Assembly: GCA_028538565.1 (NCBI GenBank)
Contig: JAPQWN010000011.1
Span: 31,993,001-32,057,000, forward strand
From: Umbellularia californica
Lineage: Eukaryota > Streptophyta > Magnoliopsida > Laurales > Lauraceae
Direction: 5' to 3'
DNA length: 64,000 nt
The position numbers and the translations under genes are program-made. This document shows positions 33,480-45,400 of the stretch, in pieces. Under the pieces are notes generated by a model that saw only the letters and a program-made list of their open reading frames with translations, was not told the origin of the DNA and did not search any database. Position 1 is the stretch's first letter, and every line of letters starts with the position of its first letter.

Positions 33480-36248
33480 TATTCTCACCTTTTCCGAACT
33501 CGTTCCTTTCCCTTCCCTTTCCAGCGAGCGTAACGAATAAGGAACACGCACACGTTGTATCTCGCTCTCTGCAACTCAAAAGGTCCAAACCCTAACCCTA
33601 ATCTCATCCCTTTTCTAGTCTCTCTGTCTTTTCATTTCATTTCATTTCTGCAACTTTCCTCGGTTACCCTGGCGAATCCGATAGATTTCTAGGGCTTCTT
33701 TCTTTCTTCGTGTCGTTCCTCCATCATCTCTTCTCTTATTTGAACTCCTATTTAAAGATCAGTTTTCACGGGCAATGATGCAGATGCAGATTGTTTCATT
33801 CGAACACAATCTGGACCGTCCATCTGGTCCGTCTCAATGAATCTTCACTGTTCCAGCCACTCAAACAAGTGTAACATTTATCCTTTTGCTGATCTGAACC
33901 GCTTAGTTGATGGAACTTGCCTATAATTGCTCAAGATTCTCAGACTCAGTTTGATCGCATAGGCGTGGTGTTTGGTGTATGTGACACTGAAATAATACGT
34001 GAGAATCTGGATCACTGGTTCCATGTCCAAATGAGATTTTAGCTCGCATCGGTTGCTGTATTTTGTGGCATCTCTTTATTCTGAATTTACTCTACTTGTT
34101 AGGTTCGGGGGTTGGGTTGATTTTTGGAGCACTTTTCTGTCATCTGTTAGAAGAGAACTTAAAACTGGCGGACCCACTTGAACGTGACCTGGGGCGATCT
34201 ACGACCTTCCCTCTTCCGAGTTCTGAGTTCCGACCTTCCCTCTTTCTTCCACCTGAATGGCTGAACGGCTGAACCCTTCTAGCTTCGAGTGCACGGATCT
34301 GTCGCACTTCTCGTCGGACATCTACGAGGATCCTTGAGCTTCAGGTGAATCTCTCTCCCTCTCTATGTCACCTCTCTCTTCTTCTTCCTCTCTGTCGCCT
34401 CTCTCTGTCCGACATCCATTTTTCTGTCCGACATCCATTTTTGTTGGCTTCTATGTCGCCTATCTCTTCCTCTCCCATTATTTTCTTTGATTTCATTCAT
34501 TATTTTAGGCGTTGCACAAAGAAGTTAGGTTCTTTTTGTTTGATTTTTGTTTCATGGTTAGGGTTAGGGTTGTTTTGATTTAGGGCTTTTTATTTATGAA
34601 ATTCTTTGTTACATTACTTGATTTTGGGTTTTTATTTGGATCTTGTGTTCATGTTTGATTTATGAATGAGTGAGATTTGGGGGTGGTTGTTGTTCAGATT
34701 CCACTCAAGATCGCCAAGTTGGGTTTTTTTTTTTTTTTTTTTTTTTTACTTCTAGAGACTCATACTAATCATGTGACTACATTTTAAGGTGATTGAGAAA
34801 GGATTTAGCTAGGTTTTCACTTTCGCACCAAAGATGGTTGAAAGTGTACGTTGGGCTTCTTTTACTGCAAAAGCTAATCAATAATGACATGAGAAAGAGT
34901 CATAAGCTTGTTGGTTAGATCTTCTGCAAAGGCGAAAAGAGGTGACATAAATGTATGACAATGGTCGATCAGTATAGTTCATTGCATAATGCATAGTAAT
35001 GGTCTCCTCAAAACTTTTATTTTACATAGTGAGGTTGTAAACCAGGGCACTCCTTGTTTATTGCCTTTCTGGGTTTCGTACTCTAAACTTGAGTTTGCAC
35101 GGCAGGAATTTAGTGCAATGTGAGTTGAATCGGTGGAGATATCTGATGGGCTTAAATAGATAGTGTCACAAAATCATTACTGAAGAAAAATCCCTAGTCT
35201 TCTAGCATATGGATATAAAGGGCACTTTCCACGACAACATTTTTGCTGCTAACTTCAGTTTTTGCACGAGCATGTACTAATCAAACGCATGGATTGAGCA
35301 TGGTTTTGAATAGATCTAGAATTGTTGTGAGCAAGTCTTATCTAATTGTCTTGATCTATATTTAAATTTCAACTACTTATTTCTTATTCTTCTTTTTCAT
35401 TTTGGAAACTTTATTCTTGGCCTGTAATATGTTGTTTATGATTATGTCGATAATGTTCATTTATAAATTATAAATATAGGTGCTCTTATTTAGATTCATA
35501 TGATTAAGGAACTGTTTGGAGCTTAAGGAAATAATAACGAGGTACTAATTGTTACATGATAATGTGTATTACTTCTTTAGAGTTTCTTTATTATTGTTGT
35601 AGTTTGCTTGTCAAATTGTGTGCTAATTTCTTGAAGATTCGCGATTTGGGTGTTGTGGCTTAAAGTTTATTTACAAATCAGGTGTTAGCAGTAGGATTCC
35701 TTATAAAAAGAAGAAATTGTTGAAAATCGTGTCTTTAACCTATGTTATAAATGGTGATTATTGTGATGAGAGAAGTAGATGTTAGTTGATGTCCAATTGT
35801 TAATATGTACTTCTTTCTTTGGGTTGATATCCTAATTTTTTGGAGGTCGTGAACCTTTTTTTTTTTTTGGATGATTGGTTTTGCCCACATTTTTTGGGAG
35901 ACTTTTTTGTTTTCAGTATACTTCTCTTATACTGTAAATTTTGGAGAAATGAATAGTCATCATTTCAAACAAAAGATATATTAAGTTGATATAGTTAAAT
36001 ATTTTGCGTCTATTTACATTGAATACATTCTTTTGTTATTCTTAATGTGAAAAAATTCTAGCAAAAGTTTAGCCCCACCTAAACGAAAATCCTGGGTCCG
36101 CCTCTGCTTAAAAGTTTTATTATTATTTGATTCAAATTGCTGCTTTAGTATTGGTATATTGTTTAATTGTGCAGGGAATAGGAGGAGAGTGAAGTGTTGT
36201 TGGGAGTAGCCAAAGATCAGAAAGAAAGTTGGGAATTTTGAGTTTGAA
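33480..36248 (+). promoter_or_regulatory. AAPT1: Putative promoter, 5' leader and leader intron of the AAPT gene
   Basis: The stretch 33500-33760 looks like a plant transcription start region: pyrimidine-rich, with tctcgctctctgcaactc and a telo-box-like aaaccctaaccctaa near 33587, common in leaders of growth-related plant genes. A splice acceptor (ttaattgtgcag) at 36174 and the leader exon 36175-36248 precede the ATG. The first leader exon and its donor cannot be fixed. A 1.9 kb hAT-like element occupies most of the leader intron. Confidence 0.5.
34165..36106. mobile_element. hAT-like non-coding element in the AAPT leader intron
   Basis: The ends share the inverted 10-mer GGCGGACCCA / TGGGTCCGCC (right end reverse-complemented: CAGAGGCGGACCCAGGAT, a hAT-like terminus) and are flanked by CTTAAAA (34158-34164 and 36107-36113). 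The inside has no transposase. It holds pyrimidine-rich sequence at 34340-34480 and a poly-T run near 34726. Left-end bases differ from the right by a small deletion. Confidence 0.55.
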
Positions 36249-36385
36249 ATGGGCTACATAGGCGATCATGGGATTAAGGCACTGCACAGATACAAGTACA
36301 GCGGCGTGGATAGATCTTATATTGCAAAATACATCTTAAATCCTTTTTGGACTCGATGTGTTTATATCTTTCCGCTTTGGATGCC
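36249..36385 (+). CDS. AAPT1: AAPT exon 1
   Basis: 137 nt from the ATG to the donor gtaagt at 36386, ending in phase 2 inside the Pro codon of PLWMPP. It codes the cytosolic N-terminus and the start of the first hydrophobic segment (FWTRCVYIFPLWM). Confidence 0.92.
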
Positions 36386-39300
36386 GTAAGTACTATTCTT
36401 TTCTGCTAGAATATATTTTTCTTGTGACCTTGTGCCTGTGGTGAACTGAAACATGTATTTTTTTTATAGTCATCATTTGTATCTTAATGTTCAACTTGGA
36501 TTTTGTTGTGATGCTGTATCTGTTACTGGGTGTGGGCTGGTGGGGGATCTTATTCTTGGGTTCTATGCGATGAAATTTATTCGAGTGGATAAGGGCTTAT
36601 ATCGATGAAGTGTGAGCTACTGTTGGGTTGAATTCCATTACCGAAGCCTCAAAGAATAAACCTGTCCTTGTTAGTCTGTTTGGGTCATCTGCACTCTAAA
36701 ACCTGCACCAAGAAGGCACTTCTAAAACCTTGTTTGTACTGCATTGACTTTGGCTTGATGAAATTTTGCTCTCTTATTCACAGTTTGGAGATTCTAATTA
36801 AGCTATATCTTACAATCAACTCATTCTAAAGCTGATTTGTGAATCAAAGAAGTTTTCAGATCTTCATTGTTTGATTTTTTTATAATGTGACGATTCTAAG
36901 GGTGAGTGTTTTTATTTTTTATTTTTTTTATAGCTCTTTTCACTGATTGTCAATGTCTTCTCCGTTACTTTTCCTGCCAACTAAATTTGGTTAATTTTAC
37001 AGATGAACAAGGAAAAACTTCATACTTGATGTTAATACATTGTCGGTTTATAGGGATTATATACCCTCAAGTGGGAACATCCTAGTTTGTCCAAAGTTCC
37101 AAAGTAAACCTTAATGCATTTGGGCATTACGGCTTGGTTTTGGCCATAGTGTGTTAGGTTCTATTATCTGGGAGCACAGCTATAAATTAAACAGAGGGCT
37201 TAACAATGGTGGTACTGTAATATAATTAGTGCAGGAATGAGATCTTTAATTAACTGCGGGTGAGATCTGCAGAGATTACACTTATCTCTTTTTATTATAC
37301 AACATATTTATGGGTCTTTCGACTTGTGGCCCAATAGGCCTAGGCCGATGAGCCCACTTTTGTCCTAGGCCCAACTATGTTGCCTTCCATACATTTGATA
37401 CTTCCCCACTCCTTGCATCAATTTGCATGTGAAGAATTGATGCTGATCACTAGGTAGAGCCTATGTGAAAATGTCAGCAATATGGAGTTTTGATGGCACA
37501 TGTGGGGAGTTATAATTGTAAGCTCAAAGGGATTTGAATAAAATGACAATCCATTTCAATATGTTTGGTGTGTTCATGAAACGTTGGATTGACTATGATT
37601 TTAATAGCATTAGCATTATCCCCATAGAGTGGTGAAGGTTAATTTTGAGGAAAACTAAGCTCGGAAAGAAGGTGATGTTGACATTGACGAAGATTGCATT
37701 ATTTCACTTGCCTAGGAGTTTATGGAGCATTATTGATGCAGGACAATGCAAGGCTAACATAAAGGAATTTCATGAGATCAGAAAGGACTAACAAGTAACA
37801 ATCACAAATAAAATTATAAAATTAAAATTTAGATTGGGCATATAGAAATTCAGTTGGGGAATTAGAGATTTTTCTTGAATATTAGTTTGAGAATTAGAGA
37901 TGACTCTAAGCCTTAGCACAATCCCACAATACGGGCCCCTAGAATCGGAGGTCTTGATGCACATATATTCCTTCCACTAGCTTATGGATCGATTAAAATC
38001 AAATGGATTCACTATGCTGCTTTGAGGATTTGACAAAAGGGCCATGTTCAAGGGTCTGCACAAAAACTTGATATGTGTTATGATGGTAAAGCAAAATTCA
38101 GATTTGTGTTTAATGAAACCTGTAGTTAATACTTAATAGCAACCCTAAGAAGCCATAATCATATTCAGATTTGAACAAAAGCATAGCGGTTGAAAGGAAT
38201 GGCTCAAAGGGATTTCAAAACCTTAAAGCTAGGGTTTGGCCAAGTGGAACCAAGCCCCAAAGAGGTTTGGCTAGCCTGCTATGGCCTCGACTGGGGTTTG
38301 GTTGGGCCTGGATTGGACTCAACAAGGCTCGGCTAGGCAAGGTTGGGCCTCTTTGGTGTTCGGCCAAGGTGGGGAAGGACTGGAGTGGGTTAAGCTAGAA
38401 TAAATGGGGTTCAGATATGGTCTTTTTTCACTATAACTCAAGTGATTTGCAAGATTTTGGTGGTTTATCATATAAAAGCTTCTTCACTTCTCAACCACAA
38501 TACTCCTATGCAAGGATCAAAATAGCAATTGTGGCGGGCCTAGCAGCCGATGGCCAAGAAAATACGTAGCGGGCGATACATAGCGGTGTAAATAGAAAAA
38601 GTGGTTAAAAAATTTCAAAAAAACATTAGAAAATCTATAATATTGAAAAATGTTAGAATTTGATGCTTTTTTTTTTATTTCTATAGTAAGTAAGATAAGG
38701 GAACGATGTGCTAGAAATAATTAACCGCAATTGCAAAAATTTCTATTAATTAGATAGTGGCAAGTACGGGTCGATCCACAGGGATTTGTAGAAATAAGAT
38801 CCAAAAACCCTCAATCAATTTTCAAAATAGGGATTTTAAAAACACAATTAATCAAGAAAATAATAATTAAAATACTATCAAAGAAATCTAAACACAAACT
38901 GATCAGAGAAAGAGAGATTAGGATATCGGATTTCACCAAAACAGATTTAATCATTCCAAAATTACTTCATAGTCTTATCCCAACAAAACTCAACCCAATT
39001 TGCAAGCAATTGCCATGGATCGGAAGATTTAGCTTTAAAAATCCTTTTTCTTAAAAAATTCAGTTCTCTAATAAGTACCTAAGACTCCCTTCACTTCAAT
39101 ATGTTGAAACTCTAATCACTATTTATCAAGATCAAGCACAAACCATTAAAGGATTTTAACCTAAACATGATATGTCAAGATCAAGCATAAAAGTAAAAGA
39201 TATTCCAAATACCATTTGCAAAACTAGAAGTTGAATAACATTCATGAAGGAGAACTTATTAAATCATTAAGCATAATGAGGGAAAGACAGAAAAGTAATA

Positions 39301-42300
39301 AGGAACAATCTCACCGGTTTTGGCTTCCTCCTCCACCCTAATCCACGGATTAGCTAAGCATTGTGTAACAAGCAAGAATAAAGAAGCAATTCTCCATTAT
39401 TGAAAGCCTTCAAAGTTGTCTAATACACCACTCAATCTCCACCTTCACTTTCTAACAAATATTATAGAAAACAACTTAATTATCCTAGAGCAAGAGAGAG
39501 CCTCCCTTAAAAAACAGAAAAATACAAGAAGATAAAGAAAGAAAAATCACTCAAATTCGTCATCCCTCATATCCCTCCATTTGACAGCCTGTTTTGACCC
39601 CCAAAACATTAGAATTGGGAGATCCTCGTGAGACATGATATTTCTCTCCTTTGAGTCTTCTTTCCAACGCATCTGATCTTGCCTTAATCGGAGTCTTGAG
39701 TCACAAGTTATGATTAAAATAGTAAAGCCTGTGCAGGATGGCTACAATTCCGAAAATCTTCTTTCCTTCAAAATTTAATCACTTGCTAAACAATAGCATT
39801 CTTATTGTTGTCCATGAGATTCATTTCTTTTCTTGTTAAGTTGATTGCTAGTTTTTAGCAACCATTAGCAAGCATTAGATATGGTGGGCCCCACCAAATT
39901 CGGTCTTCAAAAATAAAAATAAAAACTGATTGTGCCAAGCCTTGAACTCATGACCTCTGACTTGAAATTCTAGCTCTCCTCCAACAAGCCTACTTGCTCT
40001 TTGTGTATTACTCTTCTCTAATGGGCTTTCAGCTTTAAACCTCTCCAAATTAAGCTTGAATATGCTCAGCTCCTTAAAATTCCTATATAAATAAGAAATG
40101 GATATAATTAGAACATTTAAGACAAAATAAACAACTAGAAAATTGAAATAAAAGGGTAATTATTAATATTATGCCATGCATATTAGGGAATGTAGCGGTA
40201 CCTTCAGTGCTAGAGGTTCTATATTGCTGAATGAGTATAAACCAACAATATTTTTCTATTTTTTCACATGTTTTCATGTTAGTAAATTTAAGTTAGAAAC
40301 TATTATGCATTTCTAAATTCGTAATTCATAAGCAATTTAGCGTTAACTGCTAACTGTACATAACATAGGATAAATAAATAAATTATAAAGTAATGCTTAA
40401 ATAAAGCGTAAAGTTCAACCCAAATGACGAATTACCTTCCATTAAGTACAAACAATGTACTTTTGTTGATAGTTGAGAAAAGAATACCTCTACTAATAGC
40501 AAGGTTGTATCTACCACGATACACCTAGAGAAGAGCCCTTGAGAGAAACTATGTATTGGCTTCAATTCGGTGAATTCTTGTGTGTTTTTTTAGTGTTCTT
40601 TTAAGCATGGAAGGGTAGAAGAGTTGCATAGAAATGTTGCTTGGAGAAAAGAAAAGAGAAAGAACCCCTACTATGTGTATTAAAAAATTTATGCAAAGTA
40701 GATGTTAGTCACGCTCTGTAGTGGGTTCGTAACAGACCGTAAAGGTCCATAGCGGCCACGACATTTGCTAGCGGCGATAAACTGACCGCTATGCCCGATA
40801 TAGTGGCTGCTATGTACTAATTGGATCCATGCCTTAAGTCTATACTCCACTGCTTTAATTAATTAATTTATCTTGATGTAGTAGTAAATGTTACTTGAAA
40901 GTTGAAATTCACTCTCAACTTGATGATTGAGTAATTGAGTACTGCACTACCACTACTACTACTAGTTTATTGGCTTTTAGTGTTTAACACTAATGGTTAG
41001 TGCAAAATTATGGTTGCAATGCATACTGTAAAATTTGTGATATTTCAACTTATTTCAGTATATATACATTCAAATCGATTTAATTCAGAACGGAGTTTAC
41101 AAATTTCAAATAAGACAACGATACTGGATATTATGACTAAGGGGGACCGATATTTTGCTTTAAAGTGTTTACTAATGGAAAAAATTATTTTCTAGCATTT
41201 TATATTATTATGAATATTTTGGATCTTTTTTTTTTCTGGTTCTTTTGGGGTAAAGAAAGAAAAAAAAAAAAACCGCACCGTGATGACTATGAACTGCAAT
41301 GCGATGTTGCATCATAAGGTTTTTAGGGTCAACCGTGAGTTTGAACCATGGTGCATAGTGACTCTTCTGTCTTTGCGGTAATTGTGAAAGCTTATTTTTG
41401 CACTGATTAGCCATATGTTCAAATTCTTTTTCTCATTGAACCTATCTTGTCGAACAAGAAGATCCACTTGAACTCATGGAAACTAGGTATATTGTCTAAC
41501 ACAGTCGAACTGTCAAACAAGGTCCTACTGTTCAGATCTAATAGATCTCGAGCTTTGATACCATGCCAAAATGGAATAGTAGAGGAAGAAGTAGAGAATT
41601 GGAGAGCGAAGTGTCTTTGGATTCACATGATGATCTATTTGTAATTTTTTAAGTTATAGAGGACAGGTTTGGTAAACCAAAGGAGATCACACTTATAATC
41701 AAGGATAATCACTTGGAGTACGCCAACCTATCTTTAATTTACAGCAGATTTATGGGTCATTCAACTCATGGCGTAACACCTTTGCCCATGGCCCAATAGG
41801 CATAGGACCATGAACCCGCCTTTGGTCTATCAAGTAAGAAAGTACATGATATCAACAAAAAACAAATGATATAACAACACAGCTAAACTATCTGCAATCA
41901 TAAACCTCTCTCTTTCAAGTTTCTACTCCGTTGTTGACCAACCCACATCTATGTTGACTTTTCTCATAATATCTAGAAAGTGGCATTTAATCCTTTAGAT
42001 AAGGCTTTTATTTAACTGAGGTTATAGAAGAGCCAAGGCTCCTTTGAGTTACCACTAGCCCAAGCTATAGCATGTCATGTTGTCTTCAACTGCCACTGGC
42101 CCATGCAAATGTGAATAAATATTTAAGCACCAACATCTCTGCATTTTTAGAATTACCTATATACCAGGGAATAGGATATGATGACCCATTTCATTCTTAA
42201 GTACACTTATCATTGGGTTCAACTTCAACTTGAAATTCCTTGCTGTTGTAGAAAACCAGTTGGCAGATTAAGAACTGTGATTAGCCCATCATTATATGTG

Positions 42301-42345
42301 CCTTTAGGTTCTTTTATATTGCTTTGGATATGATGCTCAAATAAT

Positions 42346-42429
<84 letters not shown>

Positions 42430-45400
42430 TGTTCATATGCATCCATCCCTCACCATAGGGTGAGGGACACATACATAATTGGAAATATTTGTGTGCTAAA
42501 GAGGAAAAACCATATATGGTCATTTGCAGAAGAGGAATGTTCATGTGTAAAGAAGGAAAGCCATATGAGTGTCCCTCATGTGTAAAGAAGGAAAGCCATA
42601 TGAGTGTCCCTCACACTATGGTGAGGGATGGATGCACATGAATATTCCTCATATATATATGTATGTATGTATGTATGGTGAGGGACAAACTTGATCGGGC
42701 CCAACTAGAGCCCCACTGATTATGGGACTTGGGGGGATGGAAAGAGACATCTTGGATGGGCCCATATGTCAAGTTTTGGGTCAATCCCATGCCTCTAGCC
42801 CCTACATCCGTGGACCACAAATTTAATGACTTTATATTAAAGAAAAATCTTGACACTCGATCCAACGGTCCAATCCATTCGACTAAGTGAAAACTTAATG
42901 GATCCGGTGTAATTCAGGGGTCCCATGTGTGTGAGTGGTTTGGATGCATCATAAAGTCAGCCCCCGCCCCCCCACCCCCCCTCCCCCCGTGTTGGTGAGG
43001 GATAGATGCACATGAATATTTCCCTATATATATGTGATTAAGCATTTAGCTGGCTTTCTAGCCGTGATCAGTGGAGAATCTGACAATGAAATTGATAAAT
43101 TTTGTTCTCAGAGTTTTTATGATACCTCTTATAACCTTGTATTTGTTTGAAGAAGAATTTTAGTATTTAGTTTGTCATTGACAAATAAAGTTGATTTTGT
43201 TACCATATTGAAACTTTGCTAGCCTTAGAAATATAATTCAATGTTCAACTGGTCTTGTTACATTACTTGAGTTATATTTATTTGTACATTTTTTTAAATA
43301 TGCTTGCGAAATGATAGGTTCTTAGTAGTTTTTTTATTTATATAATTGTGCTCTTTATATTAGAAGTTACTGACTTTATTTTACATGATGTTGATGTTGT
43401 GCGCATTTGGATGTCTCTAGACCAAACATGGTAAGTCCTTTAGTTTTACACCTTATTTTTAATTATTTGGAAAGACCTTTTCTTCTTTACTTACTAAAAT
43501 TCTGATAATATTTAAAATTTGAACTCCAGATCACACTTACAGGTTTCATGTTCCTTGTCATATCTGCACTTCTTGGTTATGTAAGTGGGACCCTTTTCAT
43601 ATTATTAAGTTCTTAGATAGTACAGTAGTAATTATTCTTATTTTTAATCTCTTTTCCTAGTCCTCATTTGGCCGTATTTTTTCAGTTTTGTTTTTATGGG
43701 AATTGTTTTGATAAATTATGTTAATTTACCTGGGGTTTTAGACGAATTTGAACTTCTTATAAAATTTCAAAGAAGAAACTTAATTAGGGGGATCTATTTC
43801 TTTTGTAAAGTGTATTTTTTTCAATGGGGACAATCCTATTCTCATTATCATTTTATTTGATGACGTGGGTATCCCTGAGGTCTGATCCAACAGGACCACA
43901 CTAATGCAAGCTGGGCAAAATCCTATTCTCATTAAAAAATTCACTTTACATGGATCTTTGTAACTTTTCTTCTATATAACTTTATCAGAAGTTCAAAACT
44001 GCACAAAATCAACTAAATAATGAAGCTTAATACTAATTAAGATCTACTTGGAGTAAAAAAAGAAAAGAGAGGAACGTTGTGGGTTCGAGTTACATGGCCT
44101 ATACCAAAGGGAAAATTTAAATGGTGGACTTATAGTTAGGAGTGAATTAGATGGGTAGCTAAAACCTTTGGAGGAATACTTATGTAATTGTCTCTCTGTG
44201 TGTGTGTGTGTGTGTGTGTGTGCTGGGGAGCTGATAACTGAGGCCTAATCTGATTGTGTTTGTTAGAGACATTTTGGCACTTTACAATATGTTGAAGAAT
44301 ATCCTTTTTCCCTTTTGAAGTGATTTTCCTAAGCAGTCATCTGCCTTCTATTCATGGGATAGAAAAATGGGTTTACATATGTAAATGTTACATATCCAAA
44401 ACACATTGCCATGTTTGTCAAAATCACCATTTTCGCATGAGTACATCCAATGATTTTTTGGATTTTTGGGACATTTTTCACAAATTTCTCATACTCCTTG
44501 AAGATTTGAGAAATGAAACTAAACATCTTGATGCTTATCATTAATACGAGAACATTGAACAGTTCGGATCATGAATTTAGGGCCTGCAAAAGTGCGGAAA
44601 TTAGATCTATAGGTTGAGATTTTTGGACTTATTCATAAATTTCTCAAAATCTTTGAAGATTTAAGATAATAAACTTAAATGTACTAGGTTTATTAGTTTA
44701 ATAAACAAATCGAATGGCTTCGTTTATGAATATGGGGCCCACGTGAATGGGATTTGATTGAATGGCCTATTGCATAACCAAATGCAATCACTCACTTGGT
44801 GAAGACTGTATTGGCCTTTTTTTTTCAAGTGGGAGATGTTAAAGCATGGTTTAAAATTGTGGTTCGCGGTCCATCGTGGAGCGAATTTTTATTTGACCCC
44901 AAAAAAATATCCAAAAAATCCAAAAAATTATAAAATGATAGAATACAATGTCTTTTTTCCAATAGTGCACACTTTAAAGCAAAATAACCGTCTCCTCAAG
45001 TTATAACATCCTTAATCATGGTTGTATTGCTGTATATACTAAAATAAGCTGAAATATCATAAATTTTACATAATGCAACCATAATTTTGGGCAAACTAAT
45101 AGCGTTAAACATTTACGGTCTATAATCTAGCAATAATACTAATAGAGTTAGTGCATGTGCAGTACTCAACTCAATAACTCAGTCATCAAGGTGTGCGCGC
45201 CTTCAAGTTTCAAGTTTAAAGTAACATTCACCACATCAAGATGAATTAATTTGCTAACTTAAAGTAATGGAGTTTGGACAATTGTAACTTACCTTGTCTT
45301 GATTTTTAGGATGAGACATGACAGCCCAAGAGGCAGGGCCTCAGCCTAATGCCAGAATGAGTGGCGTCCTGGCTCGACACCATCATCATCATTATTTCTT

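Larger units (their letters stand above)
37140..41840 (-). mobile_element. Degenerate copia element (LTR remnants plus RNase H fragment), intron 1
   Basis: Two related stretches, about 37150-37400 and 41570-41830, share tttatgggtc…ttc.act…ggcccaatagg…tag…cg.tgagccc-like sequence and act as 3' and 5' LTR remnants. Beside the right one, gctttgataccatg is the reverse complement of a TGGTATCAAAGC primer-binding site, so the element is on the minus strand. Next to the left one is an RNase H fragment. Most of the rest is missing or replaced by hAT2 with D2. Confidence 0.55.

Noticed and set aside
33587..33602. Telomere-like aaccctaaccctaa, and ggttagggttagggttg near 34558
   Set aside because: Only about two units each. 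The first fits a telo-box in a plant gene leader and is not an internal telomere.
38171..38398. 75-codon Trp/Gly-rich ORF
   Set aside because: Built from repeated ggttggg/gcctgg-like words, with no start context or domain. Probably old repeat sequence.
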